Source: UBA4055 sp036721445 | GTDB lineage: Bacteria > UBA4055 | Reading direction: 5' to 3' | DNA length: 37,987 bases | NCBI GenBank assembly: GCA_036721445.1 | Contig: DAIMKZ010000008.1 | Span: 1-37,987, forward strand | Shown: piece after piece, positions 1 through 7,371 of the stretch | Numbering within the stretch: position 1 is the stretch's first letter | Layout of the letters: each line of letters begins with the position of its first letter | Notes under the pieces: model-generated | Databases searched by the model: none | The model's input: only the letters and a program-made list of their open reading frames with translations | What the model was told of the DNA's origin: nothing | Made by a program: the position numbers and the translations under genes

Positions 1-203
1 ATTTCAGCTTCCAGTTTTTTTATTTCCACTTCGTACATGCAGTCGGCATCTTTCATTTTCCCTGCAATTATCCTGCTGAATTCTTCGCTTTTTGATTGTA
101 ATTCCTCCATGTCCCGATCATGCTTTTTCTTTATGCCGTCAAGCTGTTTTAAATGCTCGGATCTGTTCATAAGCCATGCCTTTATTTTTCTAAATATTAC
201 CAT
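1..203 (-). CDS. Coiled-coil hypothetical protein, 3' end outside window
   Basis: The frame opens at an ATG at 203 and stays open to the window edge, giving about 67 residues of a longer protein. It is rich in Lys and Glu with heptad-like spacing (for example HDRDMEELQSKSEEF), so a coiled coil is likely; the N-terminus (MVIFRKIKAWLM) is basic and weakly amphipathic. The start overlaps the 3' end of the upstream gene by seven bases, which implies translational coupling and joint function with the membrane protein at 197-721. I do not recognise the family. The start is supported only by the overlap and the absence of stops. Confidence 0.6.
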   Translation of the reverse strand, partial: MVIFRKIKAWLMNRSEHLKQLDGIKKKHDRDMEELQSKSEEFSRIIAGKMKDADCMYEVEIKKLEAE

Positions 204-721
204 ACTCTTCCTCTTAATCTGTGAGTTTCCTTTCTGACTTTAATGAGTTTTCTGGCGATCTTCTCGGCCTGTTGGGCTAACCTTTCATCTGTTTTTTTCT
301 GCGCATAGATTATCTTGAACTGATTAAGGATGTTCAGGGCTTTGAAATATTCGTCATCAGACTCGAATTCTTCCGCCTGATCAAGAACCTTCTTCATTTC
401 AGATGCTGTATTTCTTGATCGCTCCTCACTGATCATGTTTATAAGGTTTCTTTTCTCAGCTGACAGAATTGACTTCAGTTTTTGTTTTTCAGCTTCCTTC
501 TCATAATCGCTGATATATTCATTAGAGTACGAATCTGTTTCACTGAAGACCGCAGCCGCTAAACCGAAAGCTCCCGCAGCCGCCAGAACGCCCCCTATTG
601 TTATTGAAACTCCGCCGACAGTTAAAATTGACGTCGCCAATATCGCACCGGTCGTTGCAACTACTGCCGATCCCGCGCTTACTGCCGCCCCTATCGCCCA
701 TACAATTAAAGGTATAAACAT
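197..721 (-). CDS. Membrane protein with Gly/Ala-rich N-terminus and coiled-coil tail
   Basis: This 174-residue protein is unrecognised. Residues 1-60 are almost entirely hydrophobic and rich in Gly, Ala, Val and Ile, enough for two transmembrane hairpin segments. Residues 65-174 are highly charged and helical, probably a coiled coil in the cytoplasm, ending in a basic tail. The start ATG at 721 follows a full AGGAGG at ideal spacing. A promoter-like sequence lies at 755-782, so this gene and the one overlapping its 3' end may form a separate transcript at the end of the cassette. The glycine-rich hydrophobic block resembles segments seen beside membrane-remodelling GTPases, but no GTPase is visible here, so function is unknown. 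Confidence 0.75.
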   Translation of the reverse strand: MFIPLIVWAIGAAVSAGSAVVATTGAILATSILTVGGVSITIGGVLAAAGAFGLAAAVFSETDSYSNEYISDYEKEAEKQKLKSILSAEKRNLINMISEERSRNTASEMKKVLDQAEEFESDDEYFKALNILNQFKIIYAQKKTDERLAQQAEKIARKLIKVRKETHRLRGRVW

Positions 722-754
722 TTTTTCCTCCTCTGTTAGTTTTTTCCAACAAAC

Positions 755-782
755 ATAATAAATCTGAATTTCGTGTTGTAAA
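755..782 (-). promoter_or_regulatory. Probable sigma-70 promoter for the 197-721 gene
   Basis: On the minus strand TTTACA (782-777) and TATTAT (760-755) are separated by 16 bases, and the start codon of the membrane protein lies about 34 bases further on. The match is good but was found by eye. Confidence 0.5.
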
Positions 783-852
783 GGGAGGATCGTAAATAAT
801 GTTGATTATTTTACTGAAAAGACTGCAAGTATTATATAAAAATGAAAGTCAC

Positions 853-1545
853 TTACAGATAATAATACCCTCTGTTTATTATGTTTTCATCAAAGATGTT
901 CTTTTCTTCATCGAAGTTGAGGTAGATGTCGTGATGGGTTTTGTCGTTCGAGATAATCAGAGTATCGGCAAGTCCTTTCTGCTCTCTTCCGCTGCAGTCA
1001 AGGTGACCGTACACTTCGGGTCTGTACATGAGTATGACTTTATCGGCGATCTCTTCTGCTACGGGTGAAGTCTCAAGGTCTGAGATCATAGGCCGTTTAT
1101 CGGCTCTTTCTTCAACTTTCCTTCTTAAATTGGAATTGATGACTACCATGACATCGTGATGCATCGCGACTATTTTCATAGTTCTGTAGAATTCTTTATT
1201 CCTGTTGAAGTGAAGTGAATTGATATCGAATGCTACTATGTCGGGTTTTGAGAGTTCGATGACTTTATAGAGCTGATCGAAAAAACTTTTTGTATCGGTA
1301 GAGTGGTCATATACAAGATCGAATATTTTTTTATCGCCTTTGTTGACGGGGAATTTTCCTTCCTCTTTGTTCGTCATGATCATTATTTTAGGTTTTTTCT
1401 TTGAATTATTATGAATGCCTCTGAGAACGGAAAGCATAAAATAAATGTTGCCGTGCCCCGGTCTTGCTCCAAAGACGATCATCTCTCCGGTCGAGAAGCC
1501 GTTCAGTTTTTTATCGAGTAATGTAAATCCTGACTTGTAGTTCAT
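853..1545 (-). CDS. DnaB-like RecA-fold protein with degenerate Walker A
   Basis: The 230-residue protein follows the C-terminal domain of replicative helicase DnaB: an N-terminal LDKKLNGFSTGEMIVFGARP segment, a hydrophobic strand ending in Asp (IVAFD, about residue 107), and a late block RRKVEERADKRPMISDLETS that matches the DnaB block around its arginine-rich segment, then a YRPEVYG-like stretch. There is no DnaB N-terminal domain. The P-loop reads ARPGHGNI, so the catalytic Lys is Asn (about residue 33) and the following Thr/Ser is Ile; ATP hydrolysis is therefore unlikely. I chose ATG 1545, five bases after GGAG; a GTG at 1551 overlaps that site. It may be a structural or sensing paralogue of DnaB rather than a helicase. 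Confidence 0.75.
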   Translation of the reverse strand: MNYKSGFTLLDKKLNGFSTGEMIVFGARPGHGNIYFMLSVLRGIHNNSKKKPKIMIMTNKEEGKFPVNKGDKKIFDLVYDHSTDTKSFFDQLYKVIELSKPDIVAFDINSLHFNRNKEFYRTMKIVAMHHDVMVVINSNLRRKVEERADKRPMISDLETSPVAEEIADKVILMYRPEVYGHLDCSGREQKGLADTLIISNDKTHHDIYLNFDEEKNIFDENIINRGYYYL

Positions 1546-1561
1546 GCGCACTCCTTATTTA

Positions 1562-1590
1562 TTAAAAAGGCAGCCCTGCTGACTGCCTTC
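1562..1590 (-). terminator. Intrinsic terminator inside the minus-strand cassette
   Basis: Arms AAGGCAG (1567-1573) and CTGCCTT (1583-1589) form a 7-base stem; read on the minus strand the stem is followed by a run of T. It lies between the small acidic protein (stop at 1610) and the DnaB-like gene, so it either ends the first transcript or acts as a partial attenuator. Confidence 0.65.
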
Positions 1591-1609
1591 GTTGTTAAAT
1601 TTACCGGGC

Positions 1610-1807
1610 TTAAACGGCATCGGGCTGTTCTTCCAGCGACGGATCGTTCTCTTCGTCAACCGTCGTTTCACTTTCATCAAGTTCGCCGTCAAATTCTTCA
1701 TCAAGTTCCAGCTCTGAAGACTCTCCGCTGTCTAATGTCTCGGCCCATGCGGCAAGAGCAACTCCCGATGCTACACCGATAAGTCCTGCTAATACTTTAC
1801 CAAACAT
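1610..1807 (-). CDS. Small acidic protein with hydrophobic N-terminus
   Basis: A 65-residue protein. Residues 1-21 (FGKVLAGLIGVASGVALAAW) form one hydrophobic segment with small residues, a membrane anchor or uncleaved signal. The remainder is extremely acidic, with more than twenty Asp/Glu and no Lys or Arg after residue 4, and is probably disordered. The ATG at 1807 follows GGAGG at good spacing. It is 30 bases downstream of the 1838-2065 gene and is followed by a terminator. The N-terminus is reminiscent of YtxH-type small membrane proteins, but the similarity is too weak to name it. Confidence 0.65.
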   Translation of the reverse strand: MFGKVLAGLIGVASGVALAAWAETLDSGESSELELDEEFDGELDESETTVDEENDPSLEEQPDAV

Positions 1808-1837
1808 TTTTCCTCCTTCATTTTAATTCTTTTATTT

Positions 1838-2065
1838 TTACGCCAGACCGGCCTCAACTTCAAGCCTGTCCATTTCTTTTTCAAGTTTTTCGACTTCTTT
1901 CTCAAGTCTTTCCACTTCGCTTTCATAGCTCGGCGTAAACCACTGCACGATCTCGGGCGCCATGAACCATTTCATGTTCTTCTGCTGATACTTTATTAGA
2001 ACCTGCGTTTTTTCCGCCCATTTCGACATGGCCGCATAATAGGCTCTTTCTTTTTCACTGCTCAT
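1838..2065 (-). CDS. Small coiled-coil hypothetical protein
   Basis: A 75-residue protein of no family I recognise. Residues 1-45 contain several Trp and aromatic residues (SKWAEKTQVLIKYQQKNMKW), and residues 48-72 are a clear heptad coiled coil built from repeated VERLEKEVEKLEKEMDRL units, suggesting oligomerisation. The start ATG follows AGGAGG at ideal spacing. It lies 9 bases downstream of the 2075-2416 gene, so the two are co-transcribed and probably made in similar amounts. Confidence 0.7.
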   Translation of the reverse strand: MSSEKERAYYAAMSKWAEKTQVLIKYQQKNMKWFMAPEIVQWFTPSYESEVERLEKEVEKLEKEMDRLEVEAGLA

Positions 2066-2074
2066 TTTTTCCTC

Positions 2075-2416
2075 CTAGTTGAAGTTTATATTTTCCGCCG
2101 CTTCCGATATTTCCCTGAAAGCATCTTCGATCTGATCTATCAGCTCCCTTGTTCCTTCTATACCGTCTATCATTTCCCTGAGTGAATTTATCTTGTTCTC
2201 CAGCGTTTCTCTCACTTTGTCGTCATCTTCAAGCGAATCAAGAGCGTCCTCGAGTTTTTCTATTCTGGATTCTATTTCTTCCGTCTCGTCGTCGGGCTCG
2301 TAGTCCATCGCGTCGAATTCGGAGTGCAGTTCTGATATCTTCTCCGCCAGGTTTTCAAGCTCTTCTCTGAGAGGCAAAATGTTTCTGAGTATCTTTCTGA
2401 ATTCGTTTTCCGTCAT
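2075..2416 (-). CDS. Acidic coiled-coil hypothetical protein
   Basis: A 113-residue protein that is almost wholly helical and charged. It has repeating Leu/Ile spacing at residues 15-35, 45-65 and 70-100 separated by an acidic DYEPDDETEEIE stretch, consistent with a three-helix bundle or a long coiled coil. There is no signal peptide or membrane segment, so it is cytoplasmic. A GGAA ribosome site precedes the ATG at 2416. It starts 10 bases after the zinc-ribbon gene stops. I see no family signature. In this cassette it could partner with the neighbouring coiled-coil proteins. Confidence 0.7.
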   Translation of the reverse strand: MTENEFRKILRNILPLREELENLAEKISELHSEFDAMDYEPDDETEEIESRIEKLEDALDSLEDDDKVRETLENKINSLREMIDGIEGTRELIDQIEDAFREISEAAENINFN

Positions 2417-2426
2417 TTTAAGTTCC

Positions 2427-2666
2427 TTATTTTAAATTCAATTGTCCGCATGAGGGGCATTTGAGACCGGTTCTTTTCCTCATCTTTTTGAGACATTTAA
2501 CGCAAAGGGTTGTAACCTGTGATTCGCTCAGCCTTAGAAGGTAAGACAGCTTATTCAGCTCCGAGCCGCAGCTTGAGCAGGTCATGAAAGTCCCCGCGAA
2601 TGTTCTGTTCGCATATCCGGGCGATGCTATTTCTTTTCCGCAATATTTACATATGATCTTTTCCAT
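2427..2666 (-). CDS. Small zinc-ribbon protein with four CxxC motifs
   Basis: The 79-residue protein carries four CxxC pairs at residues 6/9, 30/33, 55/58 and 70/73, enough for two zinc ribbons. The pairing CKYCGKEI...CSSCG and CVKCLKK...CPSCG is typical of rubredoxin-like zinc ribbon folds used in nucleic-acid or protein binding. It is the first gene of the minus-strand cassette and lies 86 bases downstream of the WYL regulator. No catalytic motif is visible. It may be an adaptor or regulator for the cassette; the zinc-binding call is firm, the role unknown. Confidence 0.75.
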   Translation of the reverse strand: MEKIICKYCGKEIASPGYANRTFAGTFMTCSSCGSELNKLSYLLRLSESQVTTLCVKCLKKMRKRTGLKCPSCGQLNLK

Positions 2667-2752
2667 TACATCCGTCCTTTTTTTATGATCAACGACGGTA
2701 ATGTAACAGCGGAGGGGGGTAGTATATTTATCCGGTGAAAATTATTTTGAAA

Positions 2753-3706
2753 TTATTTGTATTTTTTCCTCGCGGCTTTCAGCTTATCCAGCCACATCTG
2801 CCTCATTGCGGGAGGTGAGATTATTTCCGCGTCGGGTGAGAAACGGAGAACTCTGCCGACAAGTTCCTCGTATTTTGCTACGGGGAGAGTGAACTGTACT
2901 ATATTATTACCTTTTTCGGTTATAAAATCGGTTTTCTGTTCAGGATGCCATTTCTGGTCAAGTATATGATGCGTAGTCGGCTCGTAGAATCTGATCACGG
3001 CGGTCTCTTTCTCCTTTCCTCTGGCTATCCCGAAACTTTCACTTAGAAAATTACCGATCTCTGTTTTGCTGTGCCTGTTCCTGTCGAATTTCCTTGATGT
3101 ATCGCTTACCACCGATTTCATCCTCGAAAGATTGAACATCCTCATCGCTTCTCTGAGTCTGCAGTGTGCGAGAAGTGTCCATTTTCCCTGATAATTGAAA
3201 ATGTGCAGAGGTTCGACCGACCTTTTTGAGACCTTGCCTTTAGCGTCAATGTAATCGAGCTTAAGCACATTCCTCTGCTGCATAGCTTTGATGACGGTCT
3301 CGAATACGGCCATATCGGGATATTCGAATTCCGAAAGCTCGAAACTCACCCTGTCAGAAAGCTTAAGATATTCAGGGTCCACATCATTCTTTATCGCCTC
3401 AATGAACTTTGAAGTATCAAAAGGCATAAAATTCCTGTTCGACGCAAGCTGTTTGAGAAGAACGAAGAACAAAAACATTTTCTCGTGACCGAAATTGAAA
3501 AGATTAAAATCCGGAGAAGTATAGTAATATCCTTTTTTCTGCCTTGAATATGCAATAGGAGCGTCAACTTCGTATTTCATATAGCGGAAATCACCTTTGA
3601 CCGTCCATATCGTCACCTGAAATTCATCGGCGACCTGCTTTTTGGTCACTACTCCGAACTCATGGATCATCCTGTCAATGTAAATAAGCCTGTGGAACTG
3701 CGACAT
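2753..3706 (-). CDS. WYL-domain transcriptional regulator
   Basis: A 317-residue regulator with the usual order of domains: an N-terminal winged helix (residues 5-60, MIHEFGVVTKKQVADEFQVT), a linker, a WYL domain at roughly 135-205 that includes VLKLDYIDAKGK, the SVEPLHIFNYQGKWTLLAH core and the basic RMFNLSRMKSV strand, and a C-terminal WCX-like extension. WYL proteins bind nucleic-acid or nucleotide ligands and often control phage-defence or DNA-damage operons. Its promoter at 3731-3759 is close to consensus. It lies directly upstream of the small-protein cassette on the same strand, so it probably controls it; that link is inference. SD-like AGGCGG precedes the ATG. Confidence 0.9.
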   Translation of the reverse strand: MSQFHRLIYIDRMIHEFGVVTKKQVADEFQVTIWTVKGDFRYMKYEVDAPIAYSRQKKGYYYTSPDFNLFNFGHEKMFLFFVLLKQLASNRNFMPFDTSKFIEAIKNDVDPEYLKLSDRVSFELSEFEYPDMAVFETVIKAMQQRNVLKLDYIDAKGKVSKRSVEPLHIFNYQGKWTLLAHCRLREAMRMFNLSRMKSVVSDTSRKFDRNRHSKTEIGNFLSESFGIARGKEKETAVIRFYEPTTHHILDQKWHPEQKTDFITEKGNNIVQFTLPVAKYEELVGRVLRFSPDAEIISPPAMRQMWLDKLKAARKKYK

Positions 3707-3730
3707 ATATCCGCCTGCAAGTTATTTACA

Positions 3731-3759
3731 ATTATAAACTACTGAATTTTCTAAATCAA
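3731..3759 (-). promoter_or_regulatory. Sigma-70 promoter of the WYL regulator
   Basis: On the minus strand TTGATT (3759-3754) and a perfect TATAAT (3736-3731) are separated by 17 bases. The start codon lies 25 bases downstream, leaving a short leader. It is divergent from the tRNA-Leu promoter. Confidence 0.75.
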
Positions 3760-3781
3760 GTCATATTTTATTTTTCAGCAC

Positions 3782-3809
3782 TTGACAAAATATTAAAATT
3801 TCATATATT
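3782..3809 (+). promoter_or_regulatory. Sigma-70 promoter of tRNA-Leu
   Basis: TTGACA (3782-3787) and TATATT (3804-3809) are separated by 16 bases, about 17 bases upstream of the mature tRNA 5' end. Confidence 0.75.
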
Positions 3810-3825
3810 TACCCCCTGTAAAACT

Positions 3826-3909
3826 GCCCGGGTGGCGGAATTGGCAGACGCGCCAGGTTCAGGGTCTGGTGGCAGCAATGCTGTGCTGGTTCGATCCCAG
3901 TCCCGGGCA
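3826..3909 (+). tRNA. tRNA-Leu(CAG)
   Basis: An 84-base class II tRNA. Acceptor arms GCCCGGG (3826-3832) and CCCGGGC (3902-3908) pair perfectly, with discriminator A at 3909. The anticodon stem CCAGG/TCTGG encloses loop TTCAGGG, giving anticodon CAG for leucine codon CUG. A long variable arm (GGCAGCAATGCTG...) and the T loop GGTTCGATCCC confirm the class. CCA is not encoded. The gene is alone between a promoter and a terminator. I saw no duplicated 3' end elsewhere in the window, so no sign of an integration site. Confidence 0.95.
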
Positions 3910-3913
3910 CTAA

Positions 3914-3942
3914 AAAAAATCCGGAATATATCCGGATTTTTT
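3914..3942. terminator. Bidirectional terminator between tRNA-Leu and ndk
   Basis: AAAAAATCCGGA and TCCGGATTTTTT form a 12-base stem around loop ATATA. Because the stem is flanked by A on one side and T on the other it can serve the tRNA on the plus strand and the arcC-kor-ndk operon on the minus strand. Confidence 0.85.
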
Positions 3943-3961
3943 ATTTGTATTAGAATGCGGT

Positions 3962-4399
3962 CTAGTACTGAATGAACCTGTAAGAATAAAGCTCGATATC
4001 GGAGAAGAAGAACCTGATCTCCTTCTTTGCGTTCTCAAAACAATCTGAGGCGTGTACCGCGTTCATTTCCTTGGTCGTTCCGCAGGTACGCCGGATAGTT
4101 CCCTCAGCGGCCTCTGCGGGGTCGGTCGCTCCTACAAGCTTTCTTAAGTCAGCGACACAGTTCTCTTTTTCAACACAAATAGCCGCGACAGTACCGGAGC
4201 TCATATAGTCGGTAAGTCTTCCGAAGAATTCTTTGCCGTCATGAACGAAATAGAACCTTCTTGCCATCTCCGGTGTAAGTTTGACGGACTTTATTCCCAC
4301 AATGTGAAAATCTTCGGCTTCGAGCATAGATATAATTGCTCCAAGCTTTTTTGTTGCGAAAGCATGGGGTTTCACCATACAGAGACTAAGTTCATGCAT
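3962..4399 (-). CDS. ndk: Nucleoside diphosphate kinase
   Basis: The 145-residue enzyme moves the gamma phosphate from ATP to other nucleoside diphosphates through a phospho-histidine. The family signature NAVHASD is present with the active His at 116, together with the N-terminal lysine motif (MVKPHAFA), the nucleotide-binding TIRRTCG segment, and the C-terminal FFFSD. Length matches bacterial Ndk. It is the last gene of the arcC-korDABC-ndk unit, 18 bases after korC, and shares the following terminator. Its companionship with a carbamate kinase is suggestive, since both handle nucleotide phosphate transfer. Confidence 0.95.
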   Translation of the reverse strand: MHELSLCMVKPHAFATKKLGAIISMLEAEDFHIVGIKSVKLTPEMARRFYFVHDGKEFFGRLTDYMSSGTVAAICVEKENCVADLRKLVGATDPAEAAEGTIRRTCGTTKEMNAVHASDCFENAKKEIRFFFSDIELYSYRFIQY

Positions 4400-4417
4400 A
4401 AAATCCCCGATCTGTTA

Positions 4418-5038
4418 TTATTTGCCGTTATCCTCATCAGGAAGCATAGCATCGTCAATAGTCAGCTTTACGACCTTTTCGTTCGATTTTAAAGCCTTTT
4501 TCCCAAGCTCGATGCCGATCTTCACTGCCTTAAGGTTATCTATCTCCGTTCCTTTCGGAGCATTGTCGAGTACAGCTTTCTGAATGTTGCTTTCCTTTAT
4601 AACTTTTGTAATACCGGCGAACATACCGACAGCTATCACTGCCGCGTAAAGCGTTTTTCCCATCTGCTTTTTTGCTATTTCGATAAGGTCGACCAGAACA
4701 AGCTTCTGAGGAATGTTATCGGGGACTTTTGTTGTAAGGTTAGGATCCACAACAACTATTGCATCAGGCTTGATCTCCTTGTAATAAATGCTGAATGCTT
4801 TCTGGTGAAGCGAAAGGAAAAAGTCGAGGTTCTCGGCTCTGGGATACTCAATGTGGTTCTTGTCAATAACGACATCAACTTTTGTCGCTCCGCCTCTCAC
4901 CTGAGCCGTATAAGTAGGCGTTTCAATAGCTCTGCAGCTTTCAAAACTGACCATGCCGTAAGCCAGTATCTTACCGGCAAGAATGACACCCTGTCCTCCT
5001 ACTCCTGCGAACCGGGCTTCATAATGATCGAATTTCAT
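4418..5038 (-). CDS. korC: 2-oxoglutarate:ferredoxin oxidoreductase, gamma subunit
   Basis: A 206-residue subunit of the pyruvate/ketoisovalerate oxidoreductase catalytic-domain family. The N-terminus carries the family signature GVGGQGVILAGKILAYG (about residues 12-28), followed by the ARGG-type region TYTAQVRGGATKVDV. With the alpha, beta and delta subunits encoded just upstream it builds the CoA-dependent oxidoreductase that links 2-oxoglutarate and succinyl-CoA to ferredoxin. GGAG precedes the ATG. The last stretch (KSNEKVVKLTIDDAMLPDEDNGK) is acidic. Substrate choice among 2-oxoacids is inferred from the four-gene order, not from residues. Confidence 0.9.
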   Translation of the reverse strand: MKFDHYEARFAGVGGQGVILAGKILAYGMVSFESCRAIETPTYTAQVRGGATKVDVVIDKNHIEYPRAENLDFFLSLHQKAFSIYYKEIKPDAIVVVDPNLTTKVPDNIPQKLVLVDLIEIAKKQMGKTLYAAVIAVGMFAGITKVIKESNIQKAVLDNAPKGTEIDNLKAVKIGIELGKKALKSNEKVVKLTIDDAMLPDEDNGK

Positions 5039-5056
5039 TTTATATCTCCGTCGTTA

Positions 5057-5911
5057 TTATTTTCTTTCCTGGGCTTTGTCTCTTATTGTCTGATACGCCT
5101 CAGTGTATTCATGGATAGGGTGATTGTAGTTTTCCCACCAGGTAGTTTCCTCTTCATGAGTAATGAATTCACCGGTAATTATCTTGTCATTAAGTTCGGC
5201 CGCCTTCATGGTACGGGCTTTCTCGATAGGGATCTCCCTTGATTCTATCCATTTTCTGACGGATATCGGATCGCTCATTTTGTTCTTTCTGCCGAATTGA
5301 GTATGGCAGTTGGCTGTAGCTACGATGACCGAGAATCCTTTATGCTCAAATCCTTTAGTGATATATTTTTCAAGGATTTTTCCTTTATTTACCGTTCCTC
5401 TTGCAACATATGACGCACCTGCGGCCTTTGCCAGAAGACATATGTCGAATGTGGGATCGATGTTACCGTAAACAGTCGTACTGGCCTTGTAGCCTATAGG
5501 AGTGGTGGGGGAGTGCTGTCCGCCCGTCATTCCGTATGTGTTGTTGTTCACGACCACGAGCGTCATGTCAATGTTCCTTCTGCAGGCGTGAATGAAATGA
5601 TTTCCGCCGATAGCGGTCGCATCGCCGTCGCCTGAGAATATCACTACATGTTTAGCGGGCTGCGCAAGTTTGATCCCCGTAGCAAAAGAAAGCGCTCTTC
5701 CGTGGGTAGTGTGAAGAGTGTTGCAGTCGATATATCCGGGCGCTCTGCTCGTGCATCCTATACCTGATACGAAAGCTATATCGTTTTTTTCCCAGCCTAA
5801 ATTCTCTACAGATCTGAGCATCGCTTTCAGTACTACGCCGATACCGCATCCCGGGCACCACAGATGAGGGATCTTATCCATTCTTAAATATTTTTCATAT
5901 TCGAAAGCCAT
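5057..5911 (-). CDS. korB: 2-oxoglutarate:ferredoxin oxidoreductase, beta subunit
   Basis: The 284-residue subunit binds thiamine diphosphate. It has the Cys pair WCPGCG (residues 18-23) for an iron-sulfur cluster, the TPP motif starting GDGDATAIGGNHF (95-107), and NNNTYGMTGGQ (122-132), all diagnostic of the KorB/PorB family. With KorA it forms the catalytic core that decarboxylates the 2-oxoacid. Its start codon overlaps the korA stop by one base (TAATG), so the two are translationally coupled, as expected for a 1:1 complex. Confidence 0.93.
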   Translation of the reverse strand: MAFEYEKYLRMDKIPHLWCPGCGIGVVLKAMLRSVENLGWEKNDIAFVSGIGCTSRAPGYIDCNTLHTTHGRALSFATGIKLAQPAKHVVIFSGDGDATAIGGNHFIHACRRNIDMTLVVVNNNTYGMTGGQHSPTTPIGYKASTTVYGNIDPTFDICLLAKAAGASYVARGTVNKGKILEKYITKGFEHKGFSVIVATANCHTQFGRKNKMSDPISVRKWIESREIPIEKARTMKAAELNDKIITGEFITHEEETTWWENYNHPIHEYTEAYQTIRDKAQERK

Positions 5912-7044
5912 TATAACGCCTCCTTTATAACATTGAGAACATCTGTAGGATGGATAGGCACACCTCCAACATGATTTATTCTCATGATTTTTGTTCTGTC
6001 GGCCGCGTATCTTTCAATAACATCGCTAAGCTGACCCATGTTCATTTCCGGAACGATTATGGCTTTTGCTTTACTGCAGAGCTTAAGGATCTCGGCTTCA
6101 GGTAAAGGCCATATTACTCTGAACCTCATCATTCCGACCCTTATACCGAGCTTTCTCGCGTTATCTACAGCCACTCTCGCCGCTCTTGCGGTTGAACCGT
6201 AAGCGAAAATGATTATTTCCGCATCTTTCATCATATAGTATTCGTAATCGATGATCTCGTTTATGTGAGCTTTAACTTTTCTCAGATGTCTTTCCTGATC
6301 AGCCTGAACAAGGTCAGGATCTGTTGTCGGGAATCCTGTTTTGTCGTGGCTCAAGCCCGTTACATGATACCTGTAGCCTTCAAAGAAATTCGCCATCGGA
6401 GGTACATCGCCGTAAGCAGTATCATAGGGGAAATATTTTTCTGGAGGTACAGTCGGTTTTCTCCTGTTCTTTATTACCAGCAATTCTTTATCAGGCAGCT
6501 CGATGGCGGCGCTCAGATGCGCGATCACTTCGTCGAGAAGAAGCATGATAGGCATTCTGTATGTTTCGGCGAAATTGAAAGCTTTGATCGTAAGTTCGTA
6601 GATCTCCTCAAGGTAAGCTGGGGTCAGCGCTATTACGGGGTGGTCGCCGTGAGTTCCCCATTTAGCCTGCATGATATCCGCCTGAGCAAGCGCAGTCGGA
6701 AGTCCTGTGGACGGACCGCCGCGCATAACGTTGCATACAACGCAGGGTACTTCGGCCATGTAAGCGTAGCCGATGTTCTCCTGTTTGAGGGAGAATCCCG
6801 GTCCGCTCGTAGCTGTAAGCGACTTGACGCCCGTCAGGGACGCTCCGATGATCGAGCCCATGGCCCCGATCTCGTCCTCCATCTGTATGTATGTTCCCCC
6901 GACCCTCGGCATATGAACGGACATATATTCCGCTATCTCGGAGGAAGGGGTAATGGGATAACCTCCGAAGAACCTGCAGCCTGCGTCAATAGCAGCCTTA
7001 GCCACAAGCTCCGCTCCGGAGTAGAATCTTACTGATTTCTTCAA
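5911..7044 (-). CDS. korA: 2-oxoglutarate:ferredoxin oxidoreductase, alpha subunit
   Basis: A 377-residue alpha subunit with the pyrimidine-binding domain I (GGYPITPSSEIAEYM near residue 25, then the EDEIGAMGSIIGAS and TATSGPGFSL motifs) and domain II from about 270 (IIFAYGSTARAARVA, ending with PIHPTDVL). No gamma domain is fused, matching the separate korC. It lies between korD and korB, 24 bases after korD, in the common korDABC order. In anaerobes the complex can run in either direction, as an oxidative step or as a reductive-TCA carboxylation; the sequence does not decide which. Confidence 0.93.
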   Translation of the reverse strand: MKKSVRFYSGAELVAKAAIDAGCRFFGGYPITPSSEIAEYMSVHMPRVGGTYIQMEDEIGAMGSIIGASLTGVKSLTATSGPGFSLKQENIGYAYMAEVPCVVCNVMRGGPSTGLPTALAQADIMQAKWGTHGDHPVIALTPAYLEEIYELTIKAFNFAETYRMPIMLLLDEVIAHLSAAIELPDKELLVIKNRRKPTVPPEKYFPYDTAYGDVPPMANFFEGYRYHVTGLSHDKTGFPTTDPDLVQADQERHLRKVKAHINEIIDYEYYMMKDAEIIIFAYGSTARAARVAVDNARKLGIRVGMMRFRVIWPLPEAEILKLCSKAKAIIVPEMNMGQLSDVIERYAADRTKIMRINHVGGVPIHPTDVLNVIKEAL

Positions 7045-7068
7045 GGTTATACCTCTTTAAATTTTTAG

Positions 7069-7344
7069 TTAGTAGATCTTGATGCAGAAATCCGGACAGT
7101 GGATCTCGCAGAGCATACATTTTATACATTTTGAAGCGTCGGTGACCTGAACGACCTGTCCGTTCCATTTGTCCTTGGCCTCGATTATTTCCCAGACCTG
7201 TTTCGGGCACACATCGACGCAGATCCCGCAGCCTTTGCAGCCGTCGCGCCAGTAGCCGATCGTAACATGGTCGTCCTTCTTCCCGATCTTGACATCGGAT
7301 TCCCATTTGCCGTAGTGATCGGGAATGTTGATCTTTTCACTCAT
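7069..7344 (-). CDS. korD: 2-oxoglutarate:ferredoxin oxidoreductase, ferredoxin-like delta subunit
   Basis: The 91-residue protein holds two 4Fe-4S cluster motifs: Cys 36, 39, 42, 46 (CKGCGICVDVCP) and Cys 73, 76, 79, 83 (CIKCMLCEIHCP). It passes electrons from the TPP site in KorAB to free ferredoxin. It is the first kor gene, 27 bases after arcC on the same strand, and the order delta-alpha-beta-gamma supports assignment to 2-oxoglutarate rather than pyruvate oxidoreductase. Confidence 0.92.
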   Translation of the reverse strand: MSEKINIPDHYGKWESDVKIGKKDDHVTIGYWRDGCKGCGICVDVCPKQVWEIIEAKDKWNGQVVQVTDASKCIKCMLCEIHCPDFCIKIY

Positions 7345-7371
7345 AGATTTTCCGCCTTTGAGTTATATTTA

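Noticed and set aside
3826..3909. tRNA-Leu as an integration site for the neighbouring cassette
   Set aside because: No copy of the tRNA 3' end was seen elsewhere in the window and no integrase gene is present.
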